This document shows positions 1 to 10,853 of a stretch of 64,000 nt of DNA, piece after piece. Source of the stretch: Niebla homalea. Taxonomy: Eukaryota > Ascomycota > Lecanoromycetes > Lecanorales > Ramalinaceae. Position numbers and translations under genes: made by a program. The notes under the pieces are model-generated. The model saw nothing but the letters and a program-made list of their open reading frames with translations, did not search any database and was not told where the DNA came from. The stretch covers positions 682,001 to 746,000 of the forward strand of contig JAHGAU010000008.1 of NCBI GenBank assembly GCA_019925105.1, in the 5' to 3' direction. Each line of letters begins with the position of its first letter. Position 1 is the stretch's first letter.

Positions 1-827
1 TTCGGTCAGGAGCAACGGTATCGTCGTGAGTAAATAGGGAAGGTGCAGCAATGTCGCCCACAGTCATTGCTTACCTGAGGTGTAGCAGCAATTGCGACAC
101 GTTCATTCAGTAGAAGATGAGGCACCATCTCTCGCAACCAAGTCGGTTCAGCTATCATATCGGCATCGAGACCGGCGATGATCTCTGATACCTGACCGAG
201 AACCTTGCTCTGCTCAATACCAAAACGAAGATTGCCGGACTTGAAATGCGAGTCCAGTTCCGGAGCCTTGGTTCGAGAGAGGTAGATGACTAAGGGTCCT
301 TCACTTTGCTTATGACGCATATTTAACAAATCGACCGCATACTTGAGACCCGCATCGTTACCGTCATCCAGCACAAAGACCCGGAATTTTCTGCCTGGGT
401 AGTCCTGTGATGCAGCAGCCGTCACGGTGTTGACAACAACCTCGGTTGGCTCTCCACAGGACGTGATCATTATATCCACCGATGGGGCTCTGTGGCCCTG
501 CAGTCCATATCGAGGGCGAGGCTTGGCAGCTTTGCTGGAGCAGATTGCCAAGATAAGGGTAGTTGCTACGATGAGATCGGGAATGGTCAACAAAAGATCG
601 CTGACCAGTGCGGACCATAGTCGCCAAGGCACTTGGGCTGAACGCAGGTGGACCTTGTACGCGAGAGATAAGTCAACGAGAAGATGCGTGAGCCAGACGG
701 TCCATGAGAGAAAGTGAAGGGTTCTGAAGAGATTCCAGCGGACTTCGTAGGGGTACAACTTCGCTGGCTTGCTTTGGATGGTATAATCACCATGCTGAAG
801 AATGGTCTTGCGTCGCTGGGACATCAT
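1..827 (-). CDS. Cellulose-synthase-like family 2 glycosyltransferase, 5' part (runs off left edge)
   Basis: This is the N-terminal exon of a membrane processive GT2 enzyme that would transfer sugar from a nucleotide sugar. Exon 1 is 827-75 and ends in phase 0 at a GTAAGC donor, giving about 251 residues; the next exon lies beyond the left edge. Two hydrophobic segments (around LFRTLHFLSWTVW and LLLTIPDLIVATTLIL) precede the catalytic fold. That fold opens with VDIMITSCGEP, followed by VFVLDDGND and the GLDAD (DxD-type) sugar-nucleotide site. The same frame stays open upstream to 878 but without an ATG, so 827 (tandem ATGs at 827 and 824) is the chosen start; a further 5' exon is possible. 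The gene is divergent from the methyltransferase at 1242, so both may share the 400 bp between them. The product sugar cannot be read from this part. Confidence 0.85.
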
Positions 828-1241
828 CTCGGCTGTCGTCGCGCTCTCAGGGGTTCGCAATTCCAGCTTGCTTGCCAATGACTTTCGCTCTCACTGTAGT
901 TCATCCCAAGGCGGTAACCGATGTCGGTCGGAGATTGCTACGAAAATGCTCTTAAAGCAGCAATTTCACGAACCTCGTCCGTTACATGCACGACATTGAG
1001 CTGCCTTGGTTCATGCAGCTAGTATTTGCGCCAAAGGGTCGTCCCAAGATGGAGTCGCATGTCTTGGGCTTGGAAGCTAGCTCGGTCCTCCTCGGTGCAT
1101 GCAAGAAGGATATCATGGGTGGCCAGCTCGAAGTTATTCGCTCAATCTTTCGTGTGGGGGTGTGTGTTATGCGATAATCTTGCATGATCCCACTATCCAA
1201 GACTTTGTGAGGAGGTTGAGCGAACCTGCTGCCACTCTCAC
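828..1241. promoter_or_regulatory. Divergent intergenic region between glycosyltransferase and methyltransferase
   Basis: About 410 bp separate the head-to-head starts of the glycosyltransferase (minus) and methyltransferase (plus). The region should carry both promoters. I see no clear TATA box or repeated operator-like motif in it. Confidence 0.4.
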
Positions 1242-2006
1242 ATGGCTCCAACTGCATCCTCCCTCACCTCGGAGTACGCCCAGACTCAGACTCTGAGCAA
1301 CGGCATTTCTCTTCCTGCCGATCGCAGCAAATACATCTTTGAACATCATTGGTTCGACGAAGTCATTCGTGACAATTGGGCGCCCCGTCTCAGGGGTCTA
1401 CGAAAGCAGAAGCTACAGGTCTTGGAGATAGGCTGCTTTGAAGGCGCTTCCACAACATGGATCCTCGACAACCTGATGGAAGATGCCGGATCCAGCTTGA
1501 CCAGCATCGATACATTTGAGGGCGGACTCGAGCATAAGCAGCCTGATGGCCAGAATGGCGCTTATCAACTTCCATCTCTCGAGGACAGGTTCTGTGCCAA
1601 TGTGGCAAAGTGCGAACAGTCCAAGTTGAAGGTGATGAAGGCGAGGAGTGACGACGCACTGATCGAGTTGAGAGCAAATGGAGCGAGGTTCGACTTTGTC
1701 TATATCGATGCTTCCCACACAGCATTTGATGTGCTGCATGATGCTGTCCATAGCTGGCCAATGTTGAATCTGCACGGGATGATGGTTTTTGACGATTATA
1801 CATGGAAGGGATTTTTGCAGGATTGTTATAACCCTCGCATCGCCATCCAGGCGTTTCTGCATTGCGCTGCTCCTGAATTGCAGAGCGAGAGGGTGGACAG
1901 CCAGATATGGGTGACCAAAGTGCCTAAGCATATTGAACCGATTCCTAATCCAGATTCTGAAGTATACTATTGGAACGAAGATGCCGGGTTGAAGTTAGAG
2001 GGTTGA
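1242..2006 (+). CDS. Class I SAM-dependent methyltransferase (Methyltransf_24 type)
   Basis: This is an intronless 254-residue protein. VLEIGCFEGAST near residue 60 is the glycine-rich SAM-binding motif I. LTSIDTFEG supplies the acidic residue at the end of strand 2, and FDFVYIDASH around residue 140 is the strand-4 motif typical of the TylF/CmcI-like Methyltransf_24 group. MVFDDYTWKG follows, as expected after strand 5. There is no signal peptide or membrane segment, so it is probably cytosolic. The ATG at 1242 gives a full-length family member. Members act on small molecules such as sugars or secondary metabolites, but the acceptor cannot be inferred. The gene is divergent from a glycosyltransferase and upstream of a dioxygenase and a transporter, which fits a tailoring role. 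Confidence 0.88.
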   Translation: MAPTASSLTSEYAQTQTLSNGISLPADRSKYIFEHHWFDEVIRDNWAPRLRGLRKQKLQVLEIGCFEGASTTWILDNLMEDAGSSLTSIDTFEGGLEHKQPDGQNGAYQLPSLEDRFCANVAKCEQSKLKVMKARSDDALIELRANGARFDFVYIDASHTAFDVLHDAVHSWPMLNLHGMMVFDDYTWKGFLQDCYNPRIAIQAFLHCAAPELQSERVDSQIWVTKVPKHIEPIPNPDSEVYYWNEDAGLKLEG

Positions 2007-2268
2007 ATAGCAATGATATCGCGCAGCGTTGTACTACTGCTTGTGAAAAAGAACCAGTCATGAAGTCCTCGTTACGCGCAGTAGAGAGCATAAAGAATCT
2101 TCAAAGCCAGATTTTCTTTCCAGTGTGTATCACGTAAGCACAGAAAGCCTCGAGACATGCGATTGAATTGAAACTTCTGTTGCGCTCCAATCACCCATTT
2201 CCTTATACATGACTTGAAGATCCTGTAGCAGCGGCACTTGTCGTTCATTAGGAAGCAAAAATTGCACC

Positions 2269-3483
2269 ATGCCCCAAAGAGTGCCTCTCGGTGACCCACA
2301 GCTTGCGATAAAGGCGATTGAACAAGATGGCGGCGTTGTGTTGACAGGTTTCTCCAGCATTGCAAACGTAGAAAAGGTCAACGGCGACGCAGCTCCGTTC
2401 CTCTCAGAGATCAAGGCAGGTGTAAGCTCTCCCTGGCCAATTGCTAGACCTCGAGCCACTGAAGCTTTGTCACCTCATACACAATGGAATCTCAGCTGAC
2501 GAGACAGCTTAGCGGGCCGCTGATGCCCCCCCGGAAACAGCGCGCTGTACACGCCTCTTTGGGCGCAGTACCATTGCGCGAGAGAAGTGGCTCCAGCAAG
2601 AGCCACTGCGAAAGATCATCGATCACCTCCTCTGTACGACAACTCAACCATATCATTGGCAGGCAAAGCCTGATGCTGGCAAGCTGAACACGAACCCCAT
2701 ACTTTCCGCGTCATCCACGCTCGATATCTGCCCCGGCGTTACGGCTCAAGACCTGCATCGAGATGATTTCATTTGGCAGCAGAAGCATGAGGTCGAGCGA
2801 GATTCGTATTGTATTGGAGATGATGTGGGGTTGGGGGTGCTGGTAGCTGGTGTTCCGACTAGGCGGGAGAATGGTGCAACTATGGTGAGTTTGTATGAGG
2901 GGAGGATTATCCGCTGCTTTTCACCGCTTGCTCGCTGTTCCAAAGGTAGATTCCAAACCAGTGAATACATTCACAGGCTTGGTGCAAAAGAATAGGCCGC
3001 AGGTCTTTGGGACCCTGTAGTGTGAAAACCTGCCCATTGCTGACCCAGATCGCATAGTTCATACCAGGCTCCCATCTCTGGCCAGACTCGAGACTCCCAA
3101 GAGCTGAAGAGGCTGAAGCCGCCGAGATGGAGGTGGGAGAGGCCTTTCTTTTCCTAGGATCAACTGTTCACGCTGGCGGCGCGAACACAACAGAGCACTC
3201 CCGAATCGTCCATGGCTTCTTTTTCTGCCGATCGTACCTAAGGCCGGAGGTATGTATCCTTCATCCGCGTGACATCTTTCCAGCTTCAAGCATGCTAATT
3301 TCTTCATTTATCTAGGAAAACCAACACGTATGGTGGACGAAGTCGGAGGTGCAGAAATGGTCTGCTGAGGCGCAGAAGCACGCGGGATACTTGATTGATC
3401 ATCCTTTCCTTGGCTATTGTGACGAAACTGATCCCATTGAGCGCTTTCGCTCATCGGAAAGAGATATTGATAAGAGGGATTAA
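2269..3483 (+). CDS. Phytanoyl-CoA dioxygenase (PhyH) family Fe(II)/2-oxoglutarate oxygenase
   Basis: Four exons (2269-2421, 2513-2884, 3058-3249, 3316-3483) join in phase 0 to give 294 residues, the usual size for fungal PhyH-type tailoring dioxygenases. Donors are GTAAGC, GTGAGT and GTATGT. Recognition rests on DGGVVLTGFSSIANVEKVN near the N terminus, CTRLFGRSTIAREKW, the HxD iron-binding pair in DLHRDDFIWQQ (His133, Asp135), the IPGSHLW turn, and the distal His in GSTVHAGG (about His213). All three iron ligands are present, so the enzyme is likely active. Relatives oxidise or endoperoxidise secondary metabolites; the substrate is unknown. Intron 2, at 173 bp, is longer than the others. Confidence 0.9.
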
Positions 3484-4102
3484 GAGTGAGAGCATGTGAC
3501 ATGGCGGCTACGATATGGGTTGTCATCATGTATCAACCATTGTCTTCAGATATATACATCGCGGTGGAATTATTACGGACTCACTTTCGTTTTGGGTGAT
3601 GAACATAAGGTATGTAGCATGTGAACGCGGGAGCACGTTGTGCCGAGCCGCTTACGGAATGGTGCGGCCCGTTGCGGAAGATCTAACGGCCCGATACACT
3701 GCCAAGCCTTCAATCTCCTCGTTTCGTCGCCCCTTCCTTCTGGACAACCAACAAGAGTGAGACAGAACGTTAGCAAGTTACGAGAGTATCATGAGCTGCA
3801 TCTCATCGATCGTGTGAGGGACTTGCGATTCAGCGCGTACCTGGCACACTGCAGCATCTGACACCCTTTGGTAACGTGTCCAGCATGGCACAAGGTAATG
3901 TACGAGGTCGAAGGATCCTCAGCTGACATTGACCCCCTAGCCAGCTATCAAAGCATGCCATGTCTCTGTACACGTACATAAGAGCCACATGGCCTGCTTC
4001 TTTGGATGAGATAAAACTAGATACACATATAGATCTCGCCAACTTCTGTGCGGGCAGCTTCCTCCCCTCAGGAACGACGCTTTTATATCAGCAGTGCAGA
4101 CA
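3484..4102. other. Intergenic region
   Basis: About 620 bp lie between the dioxygenase stop and the MFS start, both on the plus strand. It probably holds the 3' UTR of one gene and the promoter of the other. The short open frames here show no recognisable protein. Confidence 0.4.
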
Positions 4103-5905
4103 ATGCATTCGATGCTTCAAACTCGCAGCGATCTAATCAAGCGTATCGTCATCCTTGCCACCGTCATCACACTCGCGAACCTCGCAGATACTATCCACAA
4201 AAGCTCGCGCGTCTATCTGTTTCAACGCGCGCTATGTCAAGACTACTATCGGCGCGCAGAGATGTCCAAGCTCCGGCCCACGGCATGGGTTGACGAAAGT
4301 GCTTGCAAAATTAATCAGATTCAAGCACGTCTATCCATGTTTGATGGCCTTGACTCCTGCTTCTCGTACCTGCCCCGTGAGTTGCAACGCTCCGTCAAAC
4401 TCTCCATGGCGTGACGGCTACTGGAGGAGTCATCATTTGTGCTAGGCCTCAAGCCGAGCTAACATCTATTGCTTCACAAGCTCTGCTTCAGCTCGGAATG
4501 CACGCAGAGCTGCTAGCTTCTGTCGGTCTACGACGGCTGGTCGCTCTGAATCTGTTCTGCAGCAGCCTCGGAGTGGCATACTCAGTCGCGATGTGTATGT
4601 TCCTCTTTAAGCCTTCAAAAGTCCCTTGTGTAAGGATATCAAGCTAATATGAAGTTGGCAGTCTGGCTGGATCGTAGTTGGACGGCGCACGCGGCGCTAT
4701 TGTCCTTCGGCACGGATCTTGTTGGAGGAGGAAGCATCGTGCGAACGACCATCATCGTAAAGTGTATCGCAGACATTGCGCCACCAGAGATACTGTCAGT
4801 CTTCTCCTCACCGTTCACGACACCTTGACAGCGAGCTCTTACTTCCATGATGCTGACTGGCGAGTAAACAGAACGAAATCGTACAACTACATCAGCGGCT
4901 TCTACTTTGTGGCCAGTGTCGGTGGCTCCTCGATCGGCTCAGCACTCCTCAGTCACCACGTGTATACCTTGAACAGCCTCTCGATCGCATGCTACGCAAT
5001 TGCTTTCGCTGTGGCTCTGTCAATCCCCAAAGCCTGCGGACTGCCGAGCCCAATGAATGAATCTGGCATCTCAGCTCCACCCGCCCGAGAGGACGAAGAA
5101 CATCACTCAACACTGCTCCGCCATGCCTCACCCTCAACGTTCAATTGCCCGCGGGATCCCTCAAAGAAGGTACGAGTATTGCTTGCCATGCCCTCTCCTC
5201 AGATCGCTAACGCACGAAAAGACGTCGCTAATACCTCTTCTCCTTGACGCCTGGTCCAAATCATACCACTCACTCCAGAACATCTCCTCTGCGCCCCCAC
5301 ATCTACTCAAAACCCTCCTTGTCTTCGTTCTCAACAGCCTGGCCACTCGCACAGAGGTACTAATGCCTCAATACACATCCCTCCTCTTCGCCTGGCCCCT
5401 CGCACGAGTAAACCTAATCATGGCTCTGAAGTCCCTCCTATCGGGCCTTATCCTCTTCACCCTCCCCTTCTTCCGAAAAGTATACCTCGAACCACGCTGG
5501 AACCCCCAGCAGATCGATCTCCTCATAACGCAAGCCTCGCTCATCGCCAACACTACCGGGATGATTGGCATTGGCATGTCTATCCAGCCCTCACCGTATT
5601 TCTTCGTCACCGCACTCTGCATCTACACGAGCGGGACGGGCCTTGCCGATTCCCTCACGGCATATGGTACGATTACTTTGCCGCCCGAGGAGAAAGTCGC
5701 AGATTTCTATGTGAGGACGGGTCTGATCAACGCGTTGACTGGTCTGGTTGGCGGACCGCTGTGGTCTACCCTCTTGAGTCTAATTGTATCGCATGGCAAC
5801 GGCGCAGAGACCGCTGGCTTTTTCCCGCTAGGTCTACCATTTTGGCTTGGCTCTGGTCTTTTTGGTGCTGGTGCCGTTGTCGTCGCGACGTTGCAGCGTG
5901 GATAG
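4103..5905 (+). CDS. Major facilitator superfamily transporter
   Basis: Five exons (4103-4376, 4481-4594, 4662-4794, 4872-5169, 5222-5905) keep frame and give about 500 residues with roughly 12 hydrophobic segments. The first helix begins IVILATVITLANLAD. The loop 2-3 region reads ELLASVGLRRLVALN, a weakened version of the GxLaDrxGRR motif. LVGGGSIVRTTIIVKCIADIAPPEI matches the helix 4-5 region of fungal multidrug-type MFS proteins. The C-terminal half is encoded by one long exon. The first in-frame ATG is 4103. The gene follows a dioxygenase, as expected for an efflux pump of a small-molecule pathway, but the substrate is unknown. The exon 1-2 border (acceptor at 4480) is the least certain. 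Confidence 0.82.
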
Positions 5906-6241
5906 TCCGGGCCGTCATGAGTTGCAATACGATGTCAACCACCTCTGACACTGACAGCAGTCACTGTTCTGCGGGTGCATCAGATCGCCGACATGAAATT
6001 GCTGTAGGTATACTCGGGCGAGTACAAAGTTGGCATACGATCGAATGCGGTATCTTCGTGGGAAGCATACTGACATCATCTTGCATTCAGTAGTCATATG
6101 CACGCCGTCACACCCCACACTTCTTCTCGCCTGCGGCAGCATGTTCACAAGACCTATGCATACAACTACTCGCATAACCCCAATTCAGCGAATCGACGAA
6201 GGTGAAAGCGGCGATTCGACAACCCATCTCGCCAGAAAAGC
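5906..6241. other. Intergenic region
   Basis: About 340 bp between the MFS stop and the VOC-protein start. I see no gene or repeat. Confidence 0.35.
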
Positions 6242-7089
6242 ATGGATAAGCACAGCGAGTCCTCCGATGAGGCCTACGAAACCAAAGACAGTACAGAAGA
6301 CGAGGCTAAAGCTTCGCTCTCCCCACTCAGCGAGTTTCTCGGCAAGCCCATCGAGATCTGCATCGTAAGCTCCCTCCACCGCACACCACACCACCAATAC
6401 CACCCCCATCAAACATCTTAAATGCAACAACAAAGCTCCCCTTCACCCCTTCTGTCAGACAGCTCACCCTCTTCCCCCCCTTCCCCACCTCTTCGACCAA
6501 CCTTTCTCCACTTACCCCCCCTCCCTTCTCACAGGTTACATCCTCCCACAAACCCACCCTCCGCGCCTTGACGGCCCTCGGCATCGGCCCCTGGCGCATC
6601 TACACCTGCTCACCAACCAACACCACGGAGCAAACCTACCGCGGCGGCCCCAGTAGCTACACCCTGCGTTTCTGCTACGCGGACCTGCCGGGCGGGATGA
6701 CATACGAAGTCATCAACCCTGTGTCCGGGCCCAGCGTTTTCGCGGAATTTCTCGACGGGCTGGCAGCTGCTGGCAGTCAGAAGAATGCCTCCACCTCCAA
6801 TGGCGGGAAGGAGGAAGGTGATGATAGTGGGGGTGGAGGGCATGTAGAGGGTCTGCACCACATCGCCTACGATTGCAATAATATACCGATGGCGCAGCGG
6901 TTTGCAGGGTTTGCGGAGCGCGGGTATGAGTGCGTGCAGAGCGGGGTGTGGCATGGAGGGGCGGCGTTTGCGTTCTTTGAGCGGAAGGGGGGGCAGAGTA
7001 GGGGTGGAGGGCCGTGGTGGGAGACTATTGCGGTTCCGACGGAGGAGGAGGGGTGGGTTTGGCCGGCGGCGGAGGGGATGTTTCCTTGA
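6242..7089 (+). CDS. VOC (glyoxalase/bleomycin-resistance fold) family protein
   Basis: Two exons (6242-6364 and 6535-7089) join in phase 0 across a 170-bp very pyrimidine-rich intron to give 225 residues. The first exon ends with KPIEICI and the second continues into ALGIGPWRIYT, the signature of fungal vicinal-oxygen-chelate proteins related to methylmalonyl-CoA epimerases. YEVINPVSGPSVFAEFL and GLHHIAYDC supply the second half of the fold. Such proteins bind a metal through His/Glu and catalyse isomerisation, lyase or ring-opening steps; no substrate is predicted. A Gly/Ser/Glu-rich insertion around residues 105-120 separates the halves. The gene is convergent with the NmrA-like reductase. 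Confidence 0.85.
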
Positions 7090-7377
7090 GATTGGATGGG
7101 GGAGATGGTGTAGAGGGGTTGTTGGGTTTGGGGAAGAGGGGGTGTGAAGGTCTGCGCGGGAAGAATGAAGGAGTGCGTGGACATGGAGTGAGGGATGTGA
7201 CTCTCCTGTTTGAGATTTGAGAGGCTGGTTGTAAATGGGAAGTCAAAGGAGATGGGCGCTACTCGTCGAAGCAGGGTCTGAGGCATTTCAAGCTGGCTCC
7301 GTGCCGTAACAACTCCCTTATCATCGGCCGGCATCCCAAAAATCCCTGATGCACAATTAACCCTCACCCAACCCAAC

Positions 7378-8669
7378 CTACCTGACCACACCCCCCTCGT
7401 CCCTTGCCTTCCCCAACAAATCCCTCAAGCCCAACCACCTCATGCCCGCAAAGTACTTCTCCCTCTGCCTCAACGTCTTTTCCTTAGGCACGCACAAGTA
7501 CTCCATCACCATCATCTCCTCCACCTGCGCAATCTCTAGCACTGTCATGTCTTCGTCGTCGGCGTGCGCTTTGAGATCGTGTTGGATCTGCGAGTGTGTT
7601 TTGTGCGTTTTGGGGAGGGGGAGGTCTGATGGATAGCGTGTCGGAATGGACTTCTGCAAAGGGATGTGTGCACAGGAAAGAAGGCGGGAAATGATGTAGA
7701 TGGGTTGACGACACGGGGAACATACCGTAGAATGCCTCAATTCTCGAAATGGCTTCGTTGAACGTACTCCACTCACCAGCCATCCAAGTGACTTGTTCCT
7801 GGAACGATGCACAATCTCATTGGCGAAGATTCCTCAAACCTCGCCGAGTTATCAACCCCTATAGAAAAGGGCCACGAACGCGAGAAGGGAGAAACATACC
7901 CAACCGCCCCTCTCCACCCGACAAAGCCGCACCAACGCCCTACCCACGTCGCCAGCACAAGTCCAACTCTGCCTCTCATCCCCCGTCCCCCTGACGCACG
8001 CAGCCCACGCATCGCAATCAACCGGGAACTTCCCCGGAATGGGTTTCAAATACGTCGTCGCGCCCCTCCCAACATCCCCTTCACCCTCCCTTTCCCCCAT
8101 CAGAAAATAATCCATCAACCACCCCACCATAACGAGGGTCCACTCGACCTCTCGCTGGGCCGCCAATATCTCCCGAAACGGCAACCGCGTTGTAGCATAG
8201 TAATCGGGTTTGAGAGGGTATGCCTCCACGTCCCCGATGTATTCAGAGGGGATCAGGCGCTTGCAGTGCGTGGAGCGCGTGCAAGCTTCCAAAAGAGCGG
8301 CGTGCACGGTTATATAGGTTTCGTCGGCGAGGTTGAGGAAGGAGAGGAGGGTCGTTACGCGTCTGGTGTTGAGGATATGGAGAAGGGAGGGGGCGGTGTA
8401 GTCTGTGGCGACAACGCGGGTGGAGAGGTTAGGATTGGAGAACCATTTTGAGGGGGGGGTTGGCTATAGGTAGGAGTGACAGGTGAGTGATTTGATGGTG
8501 GAGTTTCAAAGAAAAGAGGCTTTGGGGAGGAGGGGCGCTGGTTGAGGGCCCGTACTGCGCGTGTGATTATGATGAGTGCGAAGTCTGGGGACGCGAGAAT
8601 CTCTTCGCTGACGTAGCGACCGAGGTCGCCGGCGCCAGCTACTGCTATTACATGTCGTGGACGGGACAT
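7378..8669 (-). CDS. NmrA-like / isoflavone-reductase-type NAD(P)-binding protein
   Basis: Four exons (8669-8556, 8463-7900, 7798-7726, 7625-7378) give 332 residues. The N terminus carries the Rossmann motif VIAVAGAGDLGRYV. It continues with KWFSNPNLS, TRVVATDYT, KRLIPSEYIG, WTLVMVGWLMDYF, CIRGTGDERQSWTCAGDVGRAL and TWMAGEWSTFNEAI, the usual order in fungal NmrA-like family reductases. The C terminus has the KTLRQREKYF motif of this subgroup. Introns are 92, 101 and 100 bp. An in-frame ATG at 8735 could extend the N terminus, but 8669 directly precedes the Rossmann fold. Members are either secondary-metabolism reductases or redox-sensing repressors; both remain possible. Confidence 0.88.
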
Positions 8670-9235
8670 GTCTTGCCTTTTACTGACGCCGAGGCGGGTG
8701 ACGGAAAGGTGATGAGATAGTGAGTGGGTCGGCAACTGAGAGAAGGTGGAGAAATGAAGGGCCTTGGAGGGCTTATAAAGATTCCCCGTTTGCGAATTTC
8801 TCCGACGCTGGCATTACTTGTCTCGCTGCGTCACAGTACTTCCATATGCCCCCCAAGGATCCTTTCAAAGACGTTTACAAATGACATGTACCCTGAAGCT
8901 TCAACTTCTCATTCACACTTCATCTATGAGTAAGGTCCTCCACGTCTCACGGCTTCTTCAGGTCAGGGTCACGAACAGGACAACGAAATGATTGTGGTAA
9001 TAACTTTTGTTTTGATCAACTAGCTAGAGCCACGAGCGAAAGAGCTCAAAGGCCTCTGTAAGCGGGTATAATGCCGAAAGACGCTTTCATAGCATGGATG
9101 CTTTCCCCATCAATAATGCTTCGCTCCAACGCTGCAATGCCAGTGTATCCCCCCTACCAGTGGTCAGGAGAAGAGTCGAGTAGTGTACAAATGTGACAAC
9201 TCATTGCTTTTGTTGCGGGCTGTGGCTGTGCATCT
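8670..9235. other. Intergenic region
   Basis: About 565 bp upstream of the NmrA-like gene and downstream of the DUF1752-type gene. It presumably holds the NmrA-like promoter. No other feature is visible. Confidence 0.35.
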
Positions 9236-10853
9236 TCAATTCAGCCGTGGACGATCCTTGTTCCCCACACCTCTTTCCAGCAGTAGTGCGAGCTGGCTCT
9301 TCGTCCTTGGCAAAGATGTACGTGGCTCATTGTCCGAGTCCTCGGGCGCGGCGGGGGCAGGCGCCTTGAGTGGCACAATCTCATTGCGAAAAGCGTCCCT
9401 ACCCGAGCCTCGACCGAAGCCGACCGGTGGCTGACCATAGTCAAGCAAGCCTGCTGCCTGATACGATGCAGCAGCCGCCGTCACGGCGCTCGATTTTCCG
9501 TCCAAGGCGGAGAGATTCGTGAAGGAGCGATGCTGGGGTTGCGCCCTTGCGGCTAATGCAGATCGCGGTTCGGGTGCAATGGGCGAGGCTGCTTCCTTCG
9601 TGCTTTTCTTTCCACGAATGCCATCATACTTCATCTCGAGGCCAGCTTTCCCTGCTTTGTCGGATGATTGTTCCTCTTCTGGTGAAGACAGACCTCCTTT
9701 TCTGAGGCCGCTCAGCCCGGATTTGGAAGGGCTTTGCCCAGCCACTGGCGTCGTGGCAGCGCTTCTTCGTCTGATCCCTGGGCTTGGGGGACTCTGAGAG
9801 GGTTTGGTCTGCGATGCCTGTGAAGATCTTTGCCTGATGAGTCCCGGCTTCCGCTTGCTTGCAGCAGTGCTCGCAATCACAGTCGGAGTCCTTCTGCTCG
9901 TTATCTGAGACGCCTCCCCCAGACTCTTTCTCCCTTGATTTTTGGACGTGGATTTAGGTATTGACACAGAGACTTCTTCGCTGAAGCGGGTTGCTGTGTA
10001 TTTACGAGCGGGAGGCGAGCCTGGTAGTCCTGAGGTCTGGTGTTGTGGAGGGGTGTCATCATCTGATGCCAACGCGGATTCTTGAGCTTTACTACTGCCA
10101 GATGAGCTTCCGCCCAGATTGGTGAGCGAGGTGACGGCGTTCTTTTGAGGCTTTCTAGACTCTCCCGAATCGGTCTTCTTCAATATAGGAACCGGTTTCG
10201 GCTCCAGGCTTCTTCTACCTGCCTTGCTCTGGATTGTCGCTGCTCGGGTACTTCCAAATGGGCTCGAAGGTGTGGGTGTAGCAGCCCCGTCTTCGTCTTG
10301 TTCTTGACTTGGAGAGGCTTCAAGCCCGATCAACGAGGGTTGGCCTGCTTGGGCCTGAGGGTTTTGCTTAGCAAATGGAACCTTGCTCTGTTCACCTCGC
10401 TCTGCATCGGCCGTAGATGGAGGGCGTGAAGGTTCGGAAGGATGCGAAGAAGTGAAGGAATCTTGGTGTGAAGGAGCCGGACTGTAGTAGCTGCCCAGAC
10501 TGCGTGAAGACCGTGGGGAGCTCCGGGGAGTTGTTCGAATGTATCCGCCTTCGTTGATAGCCCTGAATTGTGCTGCAGCCAGCTGGCCGCTCAGCCGATC
10601 TTGAACCCGTTGGCTGCTCCATATCCTCCAAAAGAAGTTCTCCAGTCTTCGACCAACATTGTCTTGCAATGTGGCTCTGTTTGCAGCAAAGACTAGCACG
10701 AGTTGTGAGCTTCGGAGGAACCAGGAGAAGAGTCTCGACCATACCTTTCCAGAATTGCCTGATGACATCAACATCGATATCTTCGAAACCTTGCACATGG
10801 TCCGTCACCGCTTCCTTCGTAGAGACCAAACCTTCCGGCAACCCCTCCGCCAT
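9236..10853 (-). CDS. AreA-type GATA-like (DUF1752) domain protein, disordered regulator
   Basis: Two exons (10853-10745 and 10674-9236) give 515 residues. The junction reads DVIRQFWKA then TLQDNVGRRLENFFWRIWSS. This matches the DUF1752 motif, in which a short acidic stretch is followed by RLEN-W-RIW, found at the N terminus of fungal nitrogen-regulator-like proteins. The rest is a long Ser/Pro/Lys-rich disordered region. The C terminus ends with RTKSQLALLLERG, the short conserved motif I associate with DUF3295 proteins that carry both domains. It is probably a nuclear or cytosolic regulator, but its target is unknown. The open frame extends 5' without an ATG, so 10853 is the likely start. 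Many SP/TP sites suggest phosphoregulation (inference). Confidence 0.82.

Noticed and set aside
8401..8470. Suspected frameshift in the NmrA-like gene at a run of eight C
   Set aside because: Careful counting shows the frame is continuous when the intron ends at 8464; the gene is intact.
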